Assembly (NCBI RefSeq): GCF_000372965.1
Contig: NZ_KB890024.1
Coordinates: 2,978,839-3,042,838, forward strand
Direction: 5' to 3'
DNA from: Hoeflea sp. 108
Lineage (GTDB): Bacteria; Pseudomonadota; Alphaproteobacteria; Rhizobiales; Rhizobiaceae
Length of the DNA: 64,000 nucleotides
Shown: one piece after another, positions 19,657 to 27,510 of the stretch
Layout of the letters: the number at the start of each line of letters is the position of its first letter
How positions within the stretch are numbered: the stretch's first letter is position 1
Translations under genes and position numbers: made by a program
Notes under the pieces: model-generated
What the model saw: only the letters and a program-made list of their open reading frames with translations
What the model was told of the DNA's origin: nothing
The model's database searches: none

Positions 19657-20061
19657 ATGAGCTCAATGGACGCCCCTCCCGTCTTTCGGCGCATCGACAC
19701 CGACAAGAGTGACGTCTTCGGTTTCGAGATCGTCGGTCACTTCACCAATGCCGATGTCGAGAACGCGTTTGGCCTGCTCGACGCGGCTTATCAGGGCCAC
19801 GACAAGATCGACGTCTTGCTGCGCGCATCGGGCTATGACGGCTTCGACTGGTCGACGCTGTTCAACCCTGACACCTTCAAGGGCAAGCTCAAGGCGTTCC
19901 AGCATATCCGGCGCTATGCGCTGGTCGGCGGCCCGGCCTGGATGGGGCCCATGGTCGGGCTCATCGCACCGCTGACGTCGATCGAAACGAAACATTTTGC
20001 CGCCGCCGACGAAGCCAAGGCCTGGGAATGGCTGGGAGCGAAGCCGGCAGACGACATCTGA
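19657..20061 (+). CDS. STAS/SpoIIAA-like domain protein
   Basis: 134 residues from ATG 19657, preceded by AAGAGGAA. The sequence matches the SpoIIAA-like (DUF3478) pattern: FGFEIVGHFTNADVENAF near the N terminus, a KIDVLLRASGYDGFDW strand-loop, and a C-terminal ALVGGPAWMGPMVGLIAP...KHFAAADEAKAWEWL segment. Such proteins have a STAS-like fold and often bind lipophilic ligands or partner proteins. The role is unknown. It is divergent from pdxJ, with 144 bases between the starts. Confidence 0.78.
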   Translation: MSSMDAPPVFRRIDTDKSDVFGFEIVGHFTNADVENAFGLLDAAYQGHDKIDVLLRASGYDGFDWSTLFNPDTFKGKLKAFQHIRRYALVGGPAWMGPMVGLIAPLTSIETKHFAAADEAKAWEWLGAKPADDI

Positions 20062-20089
20062 CAGTCAGAGCGTCCTTTGGAATGCACGT

Positions 20090-20752
20090 CTAGGAGAACT
20101 CGACCCGCTCTTGGTCGCGAGGGCCGATGCCACGATAGCGGCGGGGTTTGAGATAGCGGATGTTCTTGCGGAGCCGGCGCAACTGGTTGGCGAGCCTGAT
20201 CGACAAGGGCGGCACGATACGAAACCCGGCAAGATGCTTCGTCCACACATCTTGATTGCCGCTCCAGTCCCCACCCACGTCGCCCTCAGGAGAGGCGAGC
20301 AGCAGGAACGGTCTCTGTCGATTTGCCTCGGCCAGCAGGTCGGAAATCATCTGCTCCTGGATGGGAGTGACCGGCATGCCCAGCACGACAAGCGCAGACA
20401 GATTGCTGCGCAGCGCGTTCTTCGTCACCGCGCACCAGGCATCGTGCTTTTGCCGGGCGACAGGGTAGAGAGCGTCCAGCCCCCCGTCCGACAGGCCTTT
20501 GGGAAACTCGTGGTTGTGCGTCGTCCCGAAGCGGCGATTGAAGACGATGCCATTGCGGATGGCGAGATCTTCGCGCTCGAACATGCCGGCGAAATCGCGG
20601 CGGAAATACTCGATCACGGTGTCGGTCGGCGTAACCTGCCAATCGAACACGCCTCTTTTCGAAACCTCCCGGCCAAATGCCTGCCTGATCCAAAACTTGG
20701 AGCGGCAGTTCTGACCGAGACCGATGACTTGCTGAAACTCGCTGCTGTCCAT
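20090..20752 (-). CDS. DUF1796 papain-like cysteine peptidase-type protein
   Basis: 220 residues. The N terminus reads VIGLGQNCRSKFWIRQAF followed by KRGVFDWQVTPTDTVIEYF, the pattern GxxCxxxxxxR...FDW that defines DUF1796, a family predicted to have a papain-like fold with a catalytic Cys (residue about 16) and His. A basic C terminus (RRLRKNIRYLKPRRYRG) is present. Members are often found near polysaccharide or glycosyltransferase genes, but here the neighbours are a STAS-like gene (convergent) and a PP2C-like phosphatase gene (divergent). Peptidase activity is a prediction only. Confidence 0.7.
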   Translation of the reverse strand: MDSSEFQQVIGLGQNCRSKFWIRQAFGREVSKRGVFDWQVTPTDTVIEYFRRDFAGMFEREDLAIRNGIVFNRRFGTTHNHEFPKGLSDGGLDALYPVARQKHDAWCAVTKNALRSNLSALVVLGMPVTPIQEQMISDLLAEANRQRPFLLLASPEGDVGGDWSGNQDVWTKHLAGFRIVPPLSIRLANQLRRLRKNIRYLKPRRYRGIGPRDQERVEFS

Positions 20753-20910
20753 TGGCGACCGCCGATCGTTGGCTCACGCCAATCTGGCACAAACCACGCC
20801 GACTACAACCCTGCATCGCGCACCAGGGAAATTGGGAAGGCCGGGGTAAGTCCAGCCGACCAGGCTGTCGTCACAATCCGGTCACCGGTACCGGCCAGAC
20901 ATCGGTCATC

Positions 20911-21783
20911 ATGCCAAGCATTCGCATCATCGATTCCATCACCGCCCCAGGCTCCGCATCGCGCCCGAATGAAGACAGCGCCGGCGGCAACGCCAATTGC
21001 GCCTTCGTCATCGACGGAGCCACCGGGCTCGGCGGCAACAGCATCGTCGGCCTCCACGGTTCTGATGCCGCCTGGCTTGCCCGCTTCGCCAGAAGCACCT
21101 TCGAAGAGCTGGTTCGCGACGGCCGCGAGGTTGCCGATGTCGTGCGCGAGCTCAACCAGCGTGCCTTCAATGTGGTGCATGAGGCGGCCCACGCCTTGCC
21201 GATCGAGCCATGGAACATGCCGGTCGCGGGGTTCCAGATGCTGCGCGTCGAAGACGATGTCGTGGTCACCCACGGCCTGGGCGACTGCCGTCTTTTCCTG
21301 ATCGACGCCGACGGACGGGAATTCGACACCAGCGCCATCAAGAGCGCCCATGCTTATGAACGCGACGGTGCACGCAAGGCGATCGCCCAATCCGGCGGCT
21401 TTGCAACGCATCAGGCGCTCGCCGACGCGCCCGTCGTGCGCGACGAGCTGCGCCGCCGCCGCGCCGCCTACAACCGACCAGGCGGTTCGGTATGGACGCT
21501 GGGAACCGAACCTGATGCCGCCGATCATGTCGTCAGCGAGCAACTGGCCGTAACCCTGCCCGCCCGCGGCCTGCTGTGCTCCGACGGTTTTGCCGCCCTT
21601 GTCGACCAGTACGACCGCTACGGCGTCGCTGAATTCGTCCGCACGGCCGGCGATGCCGGTCTCGCCCAGCTCTTGCAGGAACTGCGCCACATCGAGCGGA
21701 TCGAAGACCCTGACGGCAAGCGTTTCCCACGCTTCAAGGTGTCCGACGACGCCACTGCAGTGTTTTTCGAGATCGTCGCCTGA
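20911..21783 (+). CDS. PP2C-like protein phosphatase
   Basis: 290 residues from ATG 20911 (MPSIRIIDSIT); the open frame starts earlier at 20752. The PP2C acidic motifs are intact: RPNEDSAG, FVIDGATGLGG, a THGLGDCRLFLID strand, LLCSDGFAALV, and the C-terminal SDDATAVFF. These aspartates bind the two metals used for phosphoserine/threonine hydrolysis. It lacks transmembrane or sensor domains. No partner kinase is visible. The start of this gene is divergent from the DUF1796 gene. Confidence 0.83.
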   Translation: MPSIRIIDSITAPGSASRPNEDSAGGNANCAFVIDGATGLGGNSIVGLHGSDAAWLARFARSTFEELVRDGREVADVVRELNQRAFNVVHEAAHALPIEPWNMPVAGFQMLRVEDDVVVTHGLGDCRLFLIDADGREFDTSAIKSAHAYERDGARKAIAQSGGFATHQALADAPVVRDELRRRRAAYNRPGGSVWTLGTEPDAADHVVSEQLAVTLPARGLLCSDGFAALVDQYDRYGVAEFVRTAGDAGLAQLLQELRHIERIEDPDGKRFPRFKVSDDATAVFFEIVA

Positions 21784-21807
21784 GGCACCTCAGCCTCACG
21801 TCAATCG

Positions 21808-22935
21808 CTAGCGCACGATGGTCAGCCGCTCTGCCGCACGCGTGATCGCCGTGTAGAGCCAGCGCTGACGCGTGTCCTTGAAAGCCCAGCTTTCATCGAA
21901 CAGCACGACATTATTCCACTGCGAGCCCTGCGCCTTGTGCACCGTCAGCGCGTAGCCATAGTCGAAATCGTCGTAGCGCTTCTTGGTCCCCCAGGGGATG
22001 TCCTCGTCGGGGTTCTCGAATGTCTGCTTCAACAGCTTGATCTTGGCGACGCCGCGATCCGGATCGTCCTCTTCGGGTGCAACCAGAAGATTGATGCCCG
22101 GCTTCACCGTCTCACGCGACGACGTCATCACCTTCCACAACGAACCGTTGAGCAGGCCCTTGGCCGGGTCGTTGCGCAGGCACACCAGCTTGTCGCCCGC
22201 CTGCGGATAGCCGGCGGTAAAGCCTTTCAGCTCGCGCAGTCGCTGATTGTAGCGTTTGCGCGTTCTGTTGGTGCCGACGAGCACCTGGTCGGCGTCGAGC
22301 ACCAGATCCTGGGTCACGTCTTCCTTGCCGATCACCTGGGCGGTGCCATAGTCGCCGCGCATGAACTCACGGCCCTCGCGCACGTCGAGCGCCAGCCTCA
22401 GGATCGGGTTGTCGCGCGCCTGACGATGGATTTCGGTCAACAGGAAATCCGGCTCGTGCTCGGTGAAGAAACCGCCGCCCGAGATCGGCGGCAACTGCGC
22501 CGGATCGCCCAGCACCAGCACCGGCGTTCCGAAGGTCAGGAGATCGCGCCCAAGCTGCTCGTCGACCATCGAACACTCGTCGATGACCACCAGCTTGGCC
22601 TTGGCGATGGGGCTCTGCCGATTGAGCGAAAAGGTCGGCGACATCGACGTCTTGCCGGTCGCCTCATCGGCGATCGCCTCTTCCCCCTTGGGCCGGTAGA
22701 TCAGCGAATGAATCGTACGCGCGTTGGTGGCGCCCTTCGAGCGCAGCACCTGGGCCGCCTTGCCGGTGAAGGCGGCGAATTGCACCTGGCCGTCGACATG
22801 CTCGGCGAAATAGCGCGCCAAGGTCGTCTTGCCAGTGCCGGCATAACCGAACAGGCGGAAAACCTGCGGCTTTCCGGATTTGAGCCAGCGCGCCACGGCC
22901 TGCAGCGCTTCGTCCTGCTGAGGTGAGAATTCCAT
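21808..22935 (-). CDS. ATP-dependent RecD-like DNA helicase (superfamily 1)
   Basis: 375 residues from ATG 22935 (MEFSPQQDEALQAVARWL); in-frame ATGs at 22983 and 23016 are alternatives without better ribosome sites. SF1 helicase motifs occur in order: FGYAGTGKTTLA (motif I), VVIDECSMVDE (II), VLVLGDPAQLPPI (III), and YALTVHKAQGSQWNNVVLFDE followed by YTAITRA (V/VI). It is short, lacking the N-terminal domains of RecD2, and resembles the stand-alone RecD-like proteins common in alphaproteobacteria. There is no recB or recC nearby. Confidence 0.88.
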   Translation of the reverse strand: MEFSPQQDEALQAVARWLKSGKPQVFRLFGYAGTGKTTLARYFAEHVDGQVQFAAFTGKAAQVLRSKGATNARTIHSLIYRPKGEEAIADEATGKTSMSPTFSLNRQSPIAKAKLVVIDECSMVDEQLGRDLLTFGTPVLVLGDPAQLPPISGGGFFTEHEPDFLLTEIHRQARDNPILRLALDVREGREFMRGDYGTAQVIGKEDVTQDLVLDADQVLVGTNRTRKRYNQRLRELKGFTAGYPQAGDKLVCLRNDPAKGLLNGSLWKVMTSSRETVKPGINLLVAPEEDDPDRGVAKIKLLKQTFENPDEDIPWGTKKRYDDFDYGYALTVHKAQGSQWNNVVLFDESWAFKDTRQRWLYTAITRAAERLTIVR

Positions 22936-23066
22936 AGGTTTGACTGACAGGATTCGGCCGCCAAGGGCAAGGGATTTGGCCATTTGGGCAAATCCGCCTC
23001 GGGAAAGTCGCGGCATTCAACGGCCAGCGCAGCATCGCATGGCGACGCACAAAGACCGGTGCAGGC

Positions 23067-24239
23067 TCAGCGCATGTTACCGGTATGTCCTTGGGAGTAT
23101 CTGCCGGGCTGTGGCCACACCGTCAGGCCATGGGGTTCGGCGCCGACAGGAACCTTCACAACGGCACCTGTCGTGGTGTCGAACATGTACACCTCGTTGT
23201 CGAAGCGGCCGGACAGCCACAGTTGTTTTCCGTCGGCGCTGACATTGCCCATGTCGGGGCTGCCTCCGCCCGGTATGGGCCATTGCGCGACGACCGCACG
23301 GGTGGCGAAATCGATGACGGAAACGCTGCCCGGTCCCTTTGGATGGGACTGATCCATGTGGTGGGTACCGCGATTGGAGACGTAAAGCCGTGTCCCGTCG
23401 CGGCTGACCGCAAAGCCGTGTGTTCCAACGCCGGTGGCAATGAAGCCGATCTCGGTGAAGCTGTCGCCATCGATCAGGAAGACACCGTCATTCATCATGT
23501 CGGCGACATAAAAAACCTTGCCGTCGGGCGAAAGCCTGATGTCCTGCGGCATGCCTTTCTTAGACAAGGTAAGGCTGCCAAGGACCTTCTGGTTTTGCAG
23601 ATCAACCTTCACCAGGCCACCGCCGCCGAATTCGCAGGTGAATATGGCGTAGCTGTTGTCCGCGGCAAAATCGGCGTGATTGATTCCGTGGCAGGTCGGC
23701 GTCGGGATGACCGACTTCAGCGCCATGGTCTGCGGATCGCGCAAGTCCAGCTGTTTCACGGCTTCGTCGACGACGACCGCCGAGCTGCCATCGGGCAGGA
23801 AATACATGTTGTAGGGATCGTTCACCGGAATGGCGGTGCCCGGCTTGCCGGTTTTTGGGTCGAGGGGCGTCAGGCTGCCCTTCTTCGTGCGGCTGGCGTT
23901 GTTGGCGATCCACAGCGTCTTCAGGTCCCATGACGGGACAATGTGCTGCGGCTGCAGCCCGACCGTGAACCGGTCGACCTCCTTCAGCGTCACCATGTCG
24001 ATCACCGACACGCTGTTGGACGAATGGTTGGGCACATAGACCCGCGGCAGCGCATCCTTCGTCACCGGGCTCAGATGGTCTGACGTCGTCTGGCTGTAGA
24101 TGTTGATCGGCGCCGACGATGCCGGCGGCTCGCTGCAGTCTTCGGGGCATGAGCCGGCCAAGACGGTGGTTGCCGACAACATCACCAACACCAGCGATGG
24201 TGCGAAGACTCCCGAAAGAAGCTTGAACGCTCCAGTCAT
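23067..24239 (-). CDS. Secreted YVTN-type beta-propeller protein
   Basis: 390 residues from ATG 24239, which overlaps the stop of the upstream creatininase-like gene (ATGA, 24236-24239), so the two are coupled. The signal peptide is LLSGVFAPSLVLVMLSATTVLAG. The mature protein begins with SCPEDCSEP and consists of propeller blades such as RVYVPNHSSNSVSVIDMVTLKEV, KVFYVADMMNDGVFLIDGD and RLYVSNRGTHHMDQS. Such propellers bind partners or cofactors; some resemble the propellers encoded with PQQ-linked catabolic systems. No catalytic residues can be assigned. Confidence 0.85.
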   Translation of the reverse strand: MTGAFKLLSGVFAPSLVLVMLSATTVLAGSCPEDCSEPPASSAPINIYSQTTSDHLSPVTKDALPRVYVPNHSSNSVSVIDMVTLKEVDRFTVGLQPQHIVPSWDLKTLWIANNASRTKKGSLTPLDPKTGKPGTAIPVNDPYNMYFLPDGSSAVVVDEAVKQLDLRDPQTMALKSVIPTPTCHGINHADFAADNSYAIFTCEFGGGGLVKVDLQNQKVLGSLTLSKKGMPQDIRLSPDGKVFYVADMMNDGVFLIDGDSFTEIGFIATGVGTHGFAVSRDGTRLYVSNRGTHHMDQSHPKGPGSVSVIDFATRAVVAQWPIPGGGSPDMGNVSADGKQLWLSGRFDNEVYMFDTTTGAVVKVPVGAEPHGLTVWPQPGRYSQGHTGNMR

Positions 24240-25066
24240 TTTGGCTGCTTTGCAATGAAGTTGTTGATTGCCTCGACCGTTCCCGCAACGATCAGCTCGA
24301 CGCCAAGCTGGCCGAACGCGGCCGACGAGCGCGTCGGGTCGCCATCGTAGACGCCATCGGCCGCACCGAATTTCGCCCCGCCAGCGATACGGTCCTGGCG
24401 CACCAGGGACGGATCGATGGCGAGCATCAGCGAGGTGTCGGCCAAACCCGCATGCTTGCCGAGTTCGGACTGTTTGGCACCGGCAGCCAGGAGCTGCTGC
24501 ACATAGGCGCCTTGGGTGATCCTGTAATATTCGAGAGCCGCAAAAACGCGGACTGGTGTCTTGCGCCATTCGCCGTTCAGACGATCGGCCACCGCGCGTT
24601 CATTGTCCTGGTAGCTGCCGTGATCGCCGATCAGGATAATCGTCTTGAAGCCATGGAGCTTGAAACTGCGGGCTGCGGATTCAAGCAGTTGCTCGAAAGT
24701 CTTGTCGCTGATCGTGATCGTGCCTGGAAACTTCATATGGGCCGTCGGCGGATCGATGGTCCCTTCCGGCACATAGGAGATGACGGGCGCCACCAATGCG
24801 CTGCCCAGTCGCTCGGCGATCTTCTCGGCCAGAAACTTCACCCGCACATTGTGCTTGCCCAGCGCCATGGCGGGGCCGTTCTGCTCGGTGCCACCGATCG
24901 GGATGATGATGCTGGTCGTGCCTGCGTCGATGCGATCGCGCAGTTCGGTCCAGGTCTGGTCCTCAAGGAAAACCGACGCCGCAACAGCATGTGACGGAGC
25001 CAGAAAAATCGACACCACGCAAAAAGCGGAAAAAGTGGCAAAGAGGATGCAGCGCCGTGCAAACAT
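24236..25066 (-). CDS. Secreted creatininase (creatinine amidohydrolase) family protein
   Basis: 276 residues with a signal peptide (LFATFSAFCVVSIFLAPSHAVA), unusual for creatininase, which is cytoplasmic. The first metal motif, normally EQHGPHLPLGTD, reads EQNGPAMALGKHN: the first Glu (61) is kept, but His becomes Asn (63) and Asp becomes His (72). The second region reads GDHGSYQDN (His149) where the classical enzyme has NGHYEN, and KHAGLADTSLML follows. The fold is clear, but the metal site and substrate probably differ. It forms an operon with the secreted propeller. Confidence 0.82.
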   Translation of the reverse strand: MFARRCILFATFSAFCVVSIFLAPSHAVAASVFLEDQTWTELRDRIDAGTTSIIIPIGGTEQNGPAMALGKHNVRVKFLAEKIAERLGSALVAPVISYVPEGTIDPPTAHMKFPGTITISDKTFEQLLESAARSFKLHGFKTIILIGDHGSYQDNERAVADRLNGEWRKTPVRVFAALEYYRITQGAYVQQLLAAGAKQSELGKHAGLADTSLMLAIDPSLVRQDRIAGGAKFGAADGVYDGDPTRSSAAFGQLGVELIVAGTVEAINNFIAKQPK

Positions 25067-25174
25067 TGTGCCCCCATGGTCCAGACTAGAATGTACTCAC
25101 CTGGACATTGCCACTTTGTTACACCCGTCAAGACCCGCCCGATCAGCTTCGGGCCGCGCCGCAGCAGCCGACCG

Positions 25175-25705
25175 ATGAGGGAACATATTGTGCCAACTGA
25201 TACCGACCTCCCTCAAATCCGCAGATTGGCTGCAAGGGACGATAGCCAGGCTGTGTTGGGATTGTACGAGCGGGCTGCCGATTTCGTCCTGCTGGAAACC
25301 GGCTCGGCCCCTTCCGGGACGACGGTTGACGAGTTCTTCACCGATTGCCCGCCGGGCGGCGATCTCGCGGCATCGTGCAAGCTCGGCATGTTCATGCCTG
25401 ACGGCGAGCTTGTCGCGATCGCTGATCTGGCCTTCGGTTATCCCGAGACTGACGACGCGTATCTCGGGCTGCTGTTGTTTGCCCCGCAAAAACGAGGACT
25501 GGGCCTCGGCCGCATTTTCCTCGAACACATCGAAGCCATTGCAAAAACGCGCAACGCAAAACGACTTCTGATCGCGGTTCTCGACGAAAATACGCGCGGA
25601 CGCACCTTTTGGGAGCGCGAGGGATTTCACCTGATCCGGAGCTTTTCCGGTTTCGAGATCGGCCGGAAAACCCACACTGTGCACCGGATGTGGCGGCCGC
25701 TCTAG
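25175..25705 (+). CDS. GNAT family N-acetyltransferase
   Basis: 176 residues from ATG 25175, or 171 from a GTG at 25190 with AGGGA about seven bases upstream. The acetyl-CoA binding segment is present as LLFAPQKRGLGLGRIFLEHIEAIA (the R-x-x-G-x-G/A loop, here RGLGLG), preceded by a beta-strand with AIADLAFGYPETDDAYLGLL and followed by LIAVLDENTRGRTFWEREGFH, a standard GNAT C-terminal strand-helix. The substrate is unknown. Confidence 0.82.
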   Translation: MREHIVPTDTDLPQIRRLAARDDSQAVLGLYERAADFVLLETGSAPSGTTVDEFFTDCPPGGDLAASCKLGMFMPDGELVAIADLAFGYPETDDAYLGLLLFAPQKRGLGLGRIFLEHIEAIAKTRNAKRLLIAVLDENTRGRTFWEREGFHLIRSFSGFEIGRKTHTVHRMWRPL

Positions 25706-25736
25706 GCGAGCAGAAGCGACCGCATTCATTGCGAAA

Positions 25737-26111
25737 TCAAAGGCCTTCCGGATCGTTCGCCAGCAGGATCGGCTGACCGTGCGGCGTTGCGTGTGCTGCC
25801 CGTTCCCAGGCGGCGGCAACGATATCGACCTCGTCGCGTCCGGCAAAACCCTTGTCGGCCAGCAGGCGCTCGAGCGCGGCCAGCCAGCGCTCGTAATAGT
25901 CGCTGCCATCAGCTGCCGCGTCGGGCCGCTTCACCTCCGCCGACAGCCGCTCGGCCCATTCAGCCCAGCTGAAGACGCCGCGTTCGTGCAGGGCAACCAC
26001 CATGGCGAAGGCTTCGGCCTGCCAAGGCTCGGCAAAGACCGGGGCGTCGATCCCGCCATCCCCGACCGTCAGCCGCACTTCAGGCCGGTTCAAGATAGCT
26101 CTCCCAGGCAT
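25737..26111 (-). CDS. Nitrile hydratase accessory (activator/P14K-like) protein
   Basis: 124 residues from ATG 26111; a GTG at 26078, just after the beta-subunit stop, would give 113. It resembles the N-terminal half of nitrile hydratase beta subunits, as P14K/activator proteins do: FAEPWQAEAFAMVVALHERGVFSWAEWAERL, then YYERWLAALERLLADKG. Such proteins exchange with the beta subunit to deliver the metal and support oxidation of the alpha-subunit cysteines. It overlaps the beta-subunit gene by 32 bases at the longer start. Confidence 0.85.
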   Translation of the reverse strand: MPGRAILNRPEVRLTVGDGGIDAPVFAEPWQAEAFAMVVALHERGVFSWAEWAERLSAEVKRPDAAADGSDYYERWLAALERLLADKGFAGRDEVDIVAAAWERAAHATPHGQPILLANDPEGL

Positions 26112-26739
26112 CGATGCTGACCTCCAGCGTCAGGTCGGCGCCTTCCCCCCACAATTCCTGCGCCGAAAACACCACCGTGTAGACCCATTCAGGGTTTTCG
26201 CCCCGGCCGGGGGCATTGCTGTCGGGAAATACAAAACCTTCGCGCACTGCGTCGATCACGCCTTCCTTGCCGCGGGCATAACGCGGCAGGCGGGTGTGAC
26301 CAATCGGATGGAAGTTCTTGGTGCGCACGCGCTGGCCGGCCGCAAACCGCTGAGGTTCCGCTACCGGCCGGTCGCAAGGGCCGCCCTTGGCAAGCGCAGC
26401 CGGCACATTCTCAGCCTTCAGCACTCGCTTTGGCGTTGCCGTCGGATCGACGGCATCGCCGGCGGCCAGATCGTTGGCGGTGACAAATGCGTGCCGCTTG
26501 AGCAGGGTTTCCAGCGCCTTGATCCAGATCTCGTAATAGCTGGACGAATAATAGTCGGCCGGGTGCAGAGATTCCCTGGCGTGCCGGCTTTCGTCGATGT
26601 TCCAGGCCCCCATCGCACCCGCCGTCAGCGTCACGCCAAGGGCACGCTTCTCCCATTCGGCGTGAAAGTAAGGCTCGTCCTTCTCGGGTGTGACGGGGCC
26701 GAACCCCATCTGCCCGCCGAGATCGTGCGGCCCGTTCAT
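26080..26739 (-). CDS. nthB: Nitrile hydratase subunit beta
   Basis: 219 residues from ATG 26739 (MNGPHDLGGQMGFGPV, the conserved beta-subunit N terminus), which overlaps the alpha-subunit stop by 4 bases. It pairs with the alpha subunit to convert nitriles to amides. Family landmarks include EWEKRALGVTLTAGAMGAWNIDESRHARE, PADYYSSSYYEIWIKALE, FAAGQRVRTKN and the C-terminal barrel YTVVFSAQELWGEGADLTLEVSIDAWESYLEPA. The order alpha-beta-accessory is intact. Confidence 0.95.
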   Translation of the reverse strand: MNGPHDLGGQMGFGPVTPEKDEPYFHAEWEKRALGVTLTAGAMGAWNIDESRHARESLHPADYYSSSYYEIWIKALETLLKRHAFVTANDLAAGDAVDPTATPKRVLKAENVPAALAKGGPCDRPVAEPQRFAAGQRVRTKNFHPIGHTRLPRYARGKEGVIDAVREGFVFPDSNAPGRGENPEWVYTVVFSAQELWGEGADLTLEVSIDAWESYLEPA

Positions 26740-27359
26740 GCAGCCTCCCTGGCGATGCCGGTGCCGATCATGGAATCGCGCGTCACCAGATCGGCGAGCC
26801 TTTCCTCGCTCCAACCGTCGGTGCCCTCGGGCCGCTGTGGCACGACGAGATATCGCAGTTCGGCAGTCGAATCCCAGACGCGGATCTTTTTGTCCCTAGG
26901 CAGCGAGAGCCCGAATTCCTCGAGTACGCCGCGCGGGTCGATGACCGCCCGGCTGCGATATGGCGGCGCCTTGTACCAGACCGGCGGCAACCCCAGCACC
27001 GACCACGGATAACAGGAGCACAGCGTGCAGACGACGAGATTGTGCGTCGCTTCGGTGTTGAACACGGCCTGCATGTGCTCGCCCTGCCGCCCCGTATAAC
27101 CGAGCGACGCGATGGCCGCGGTGGCGTCGTGCTTCAGCCAGTCGGCGAATTCGGGATCGGACCACGCCCTCGCCACGACGCGCGCACCGTTGCGCGGGCC
27201 GACCTTGGTCTCGTAGGTGTCGACAATGACGTCGATCGCCGCCGGGTCGATCAACCCTTTCCGGGTCAGGATCGTCTCCAGCGCCCGCACCCGTGCTGCC
27301 ATCGGGTCCAGTTCGTTGTCATGATGGTGATCGTGGTCGTGATGATGATCGTGCGACAT
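26736..27359 (-). CDS. nthA: Nitrile hydratase subunit alpha, cobalt-type
   Basis: 207 residues from ATG 27359. The active-site motif is VCTLCSCYPW (Cys111-Thr-Leu-Cys114-Ser-Cys116). Threonine in the second place is the hallmark of cobalt enzymes, while iron enzymes have CSLCSC. The three cysteines bind the metal and two become sulfinic/sulfenic acids. The N terminus begins MSHDHHHDHDHHHDNELD, with eight histidines in the first 13 residues, which is outside the usual family core and could hold metal. The downstream genes encode the beta subunit and the accessory protein. Confidence 0.96.
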   Translation of the reverse strand: MSHDHHHDHDHHHDNELDPMAARVRALETILTRKGLIDPAAIDVIVDTYETKVGPRNGARVVARAWSDPEFADWLKHDATAAIASLGYTGRQGEHMQAVFNTEATHNLVVCTLCSCYPWSVLGLPPVWYKAPPYRSRAVIDPRGVLEEFGLSLPRDKKIRVWDSTAELRYLVVPQRPEGTDGWSEERLADLVTRDSMIGTGIAREAA

Positions 27360-27510
27360 GGGCCGAAGGTTATGCTCGCGCGGCACACCGGGCAAGCGGC
27401 TGACTTGGGCCAGCATCACCCGGCCCAAGAGCCACGGGACCAACTAAAAATGTCGCTGCCGGAGTTCTCTCCGCGCGTCGCAATGCGCTGCGGCACTGTA
27501 TCGTGCGGCC

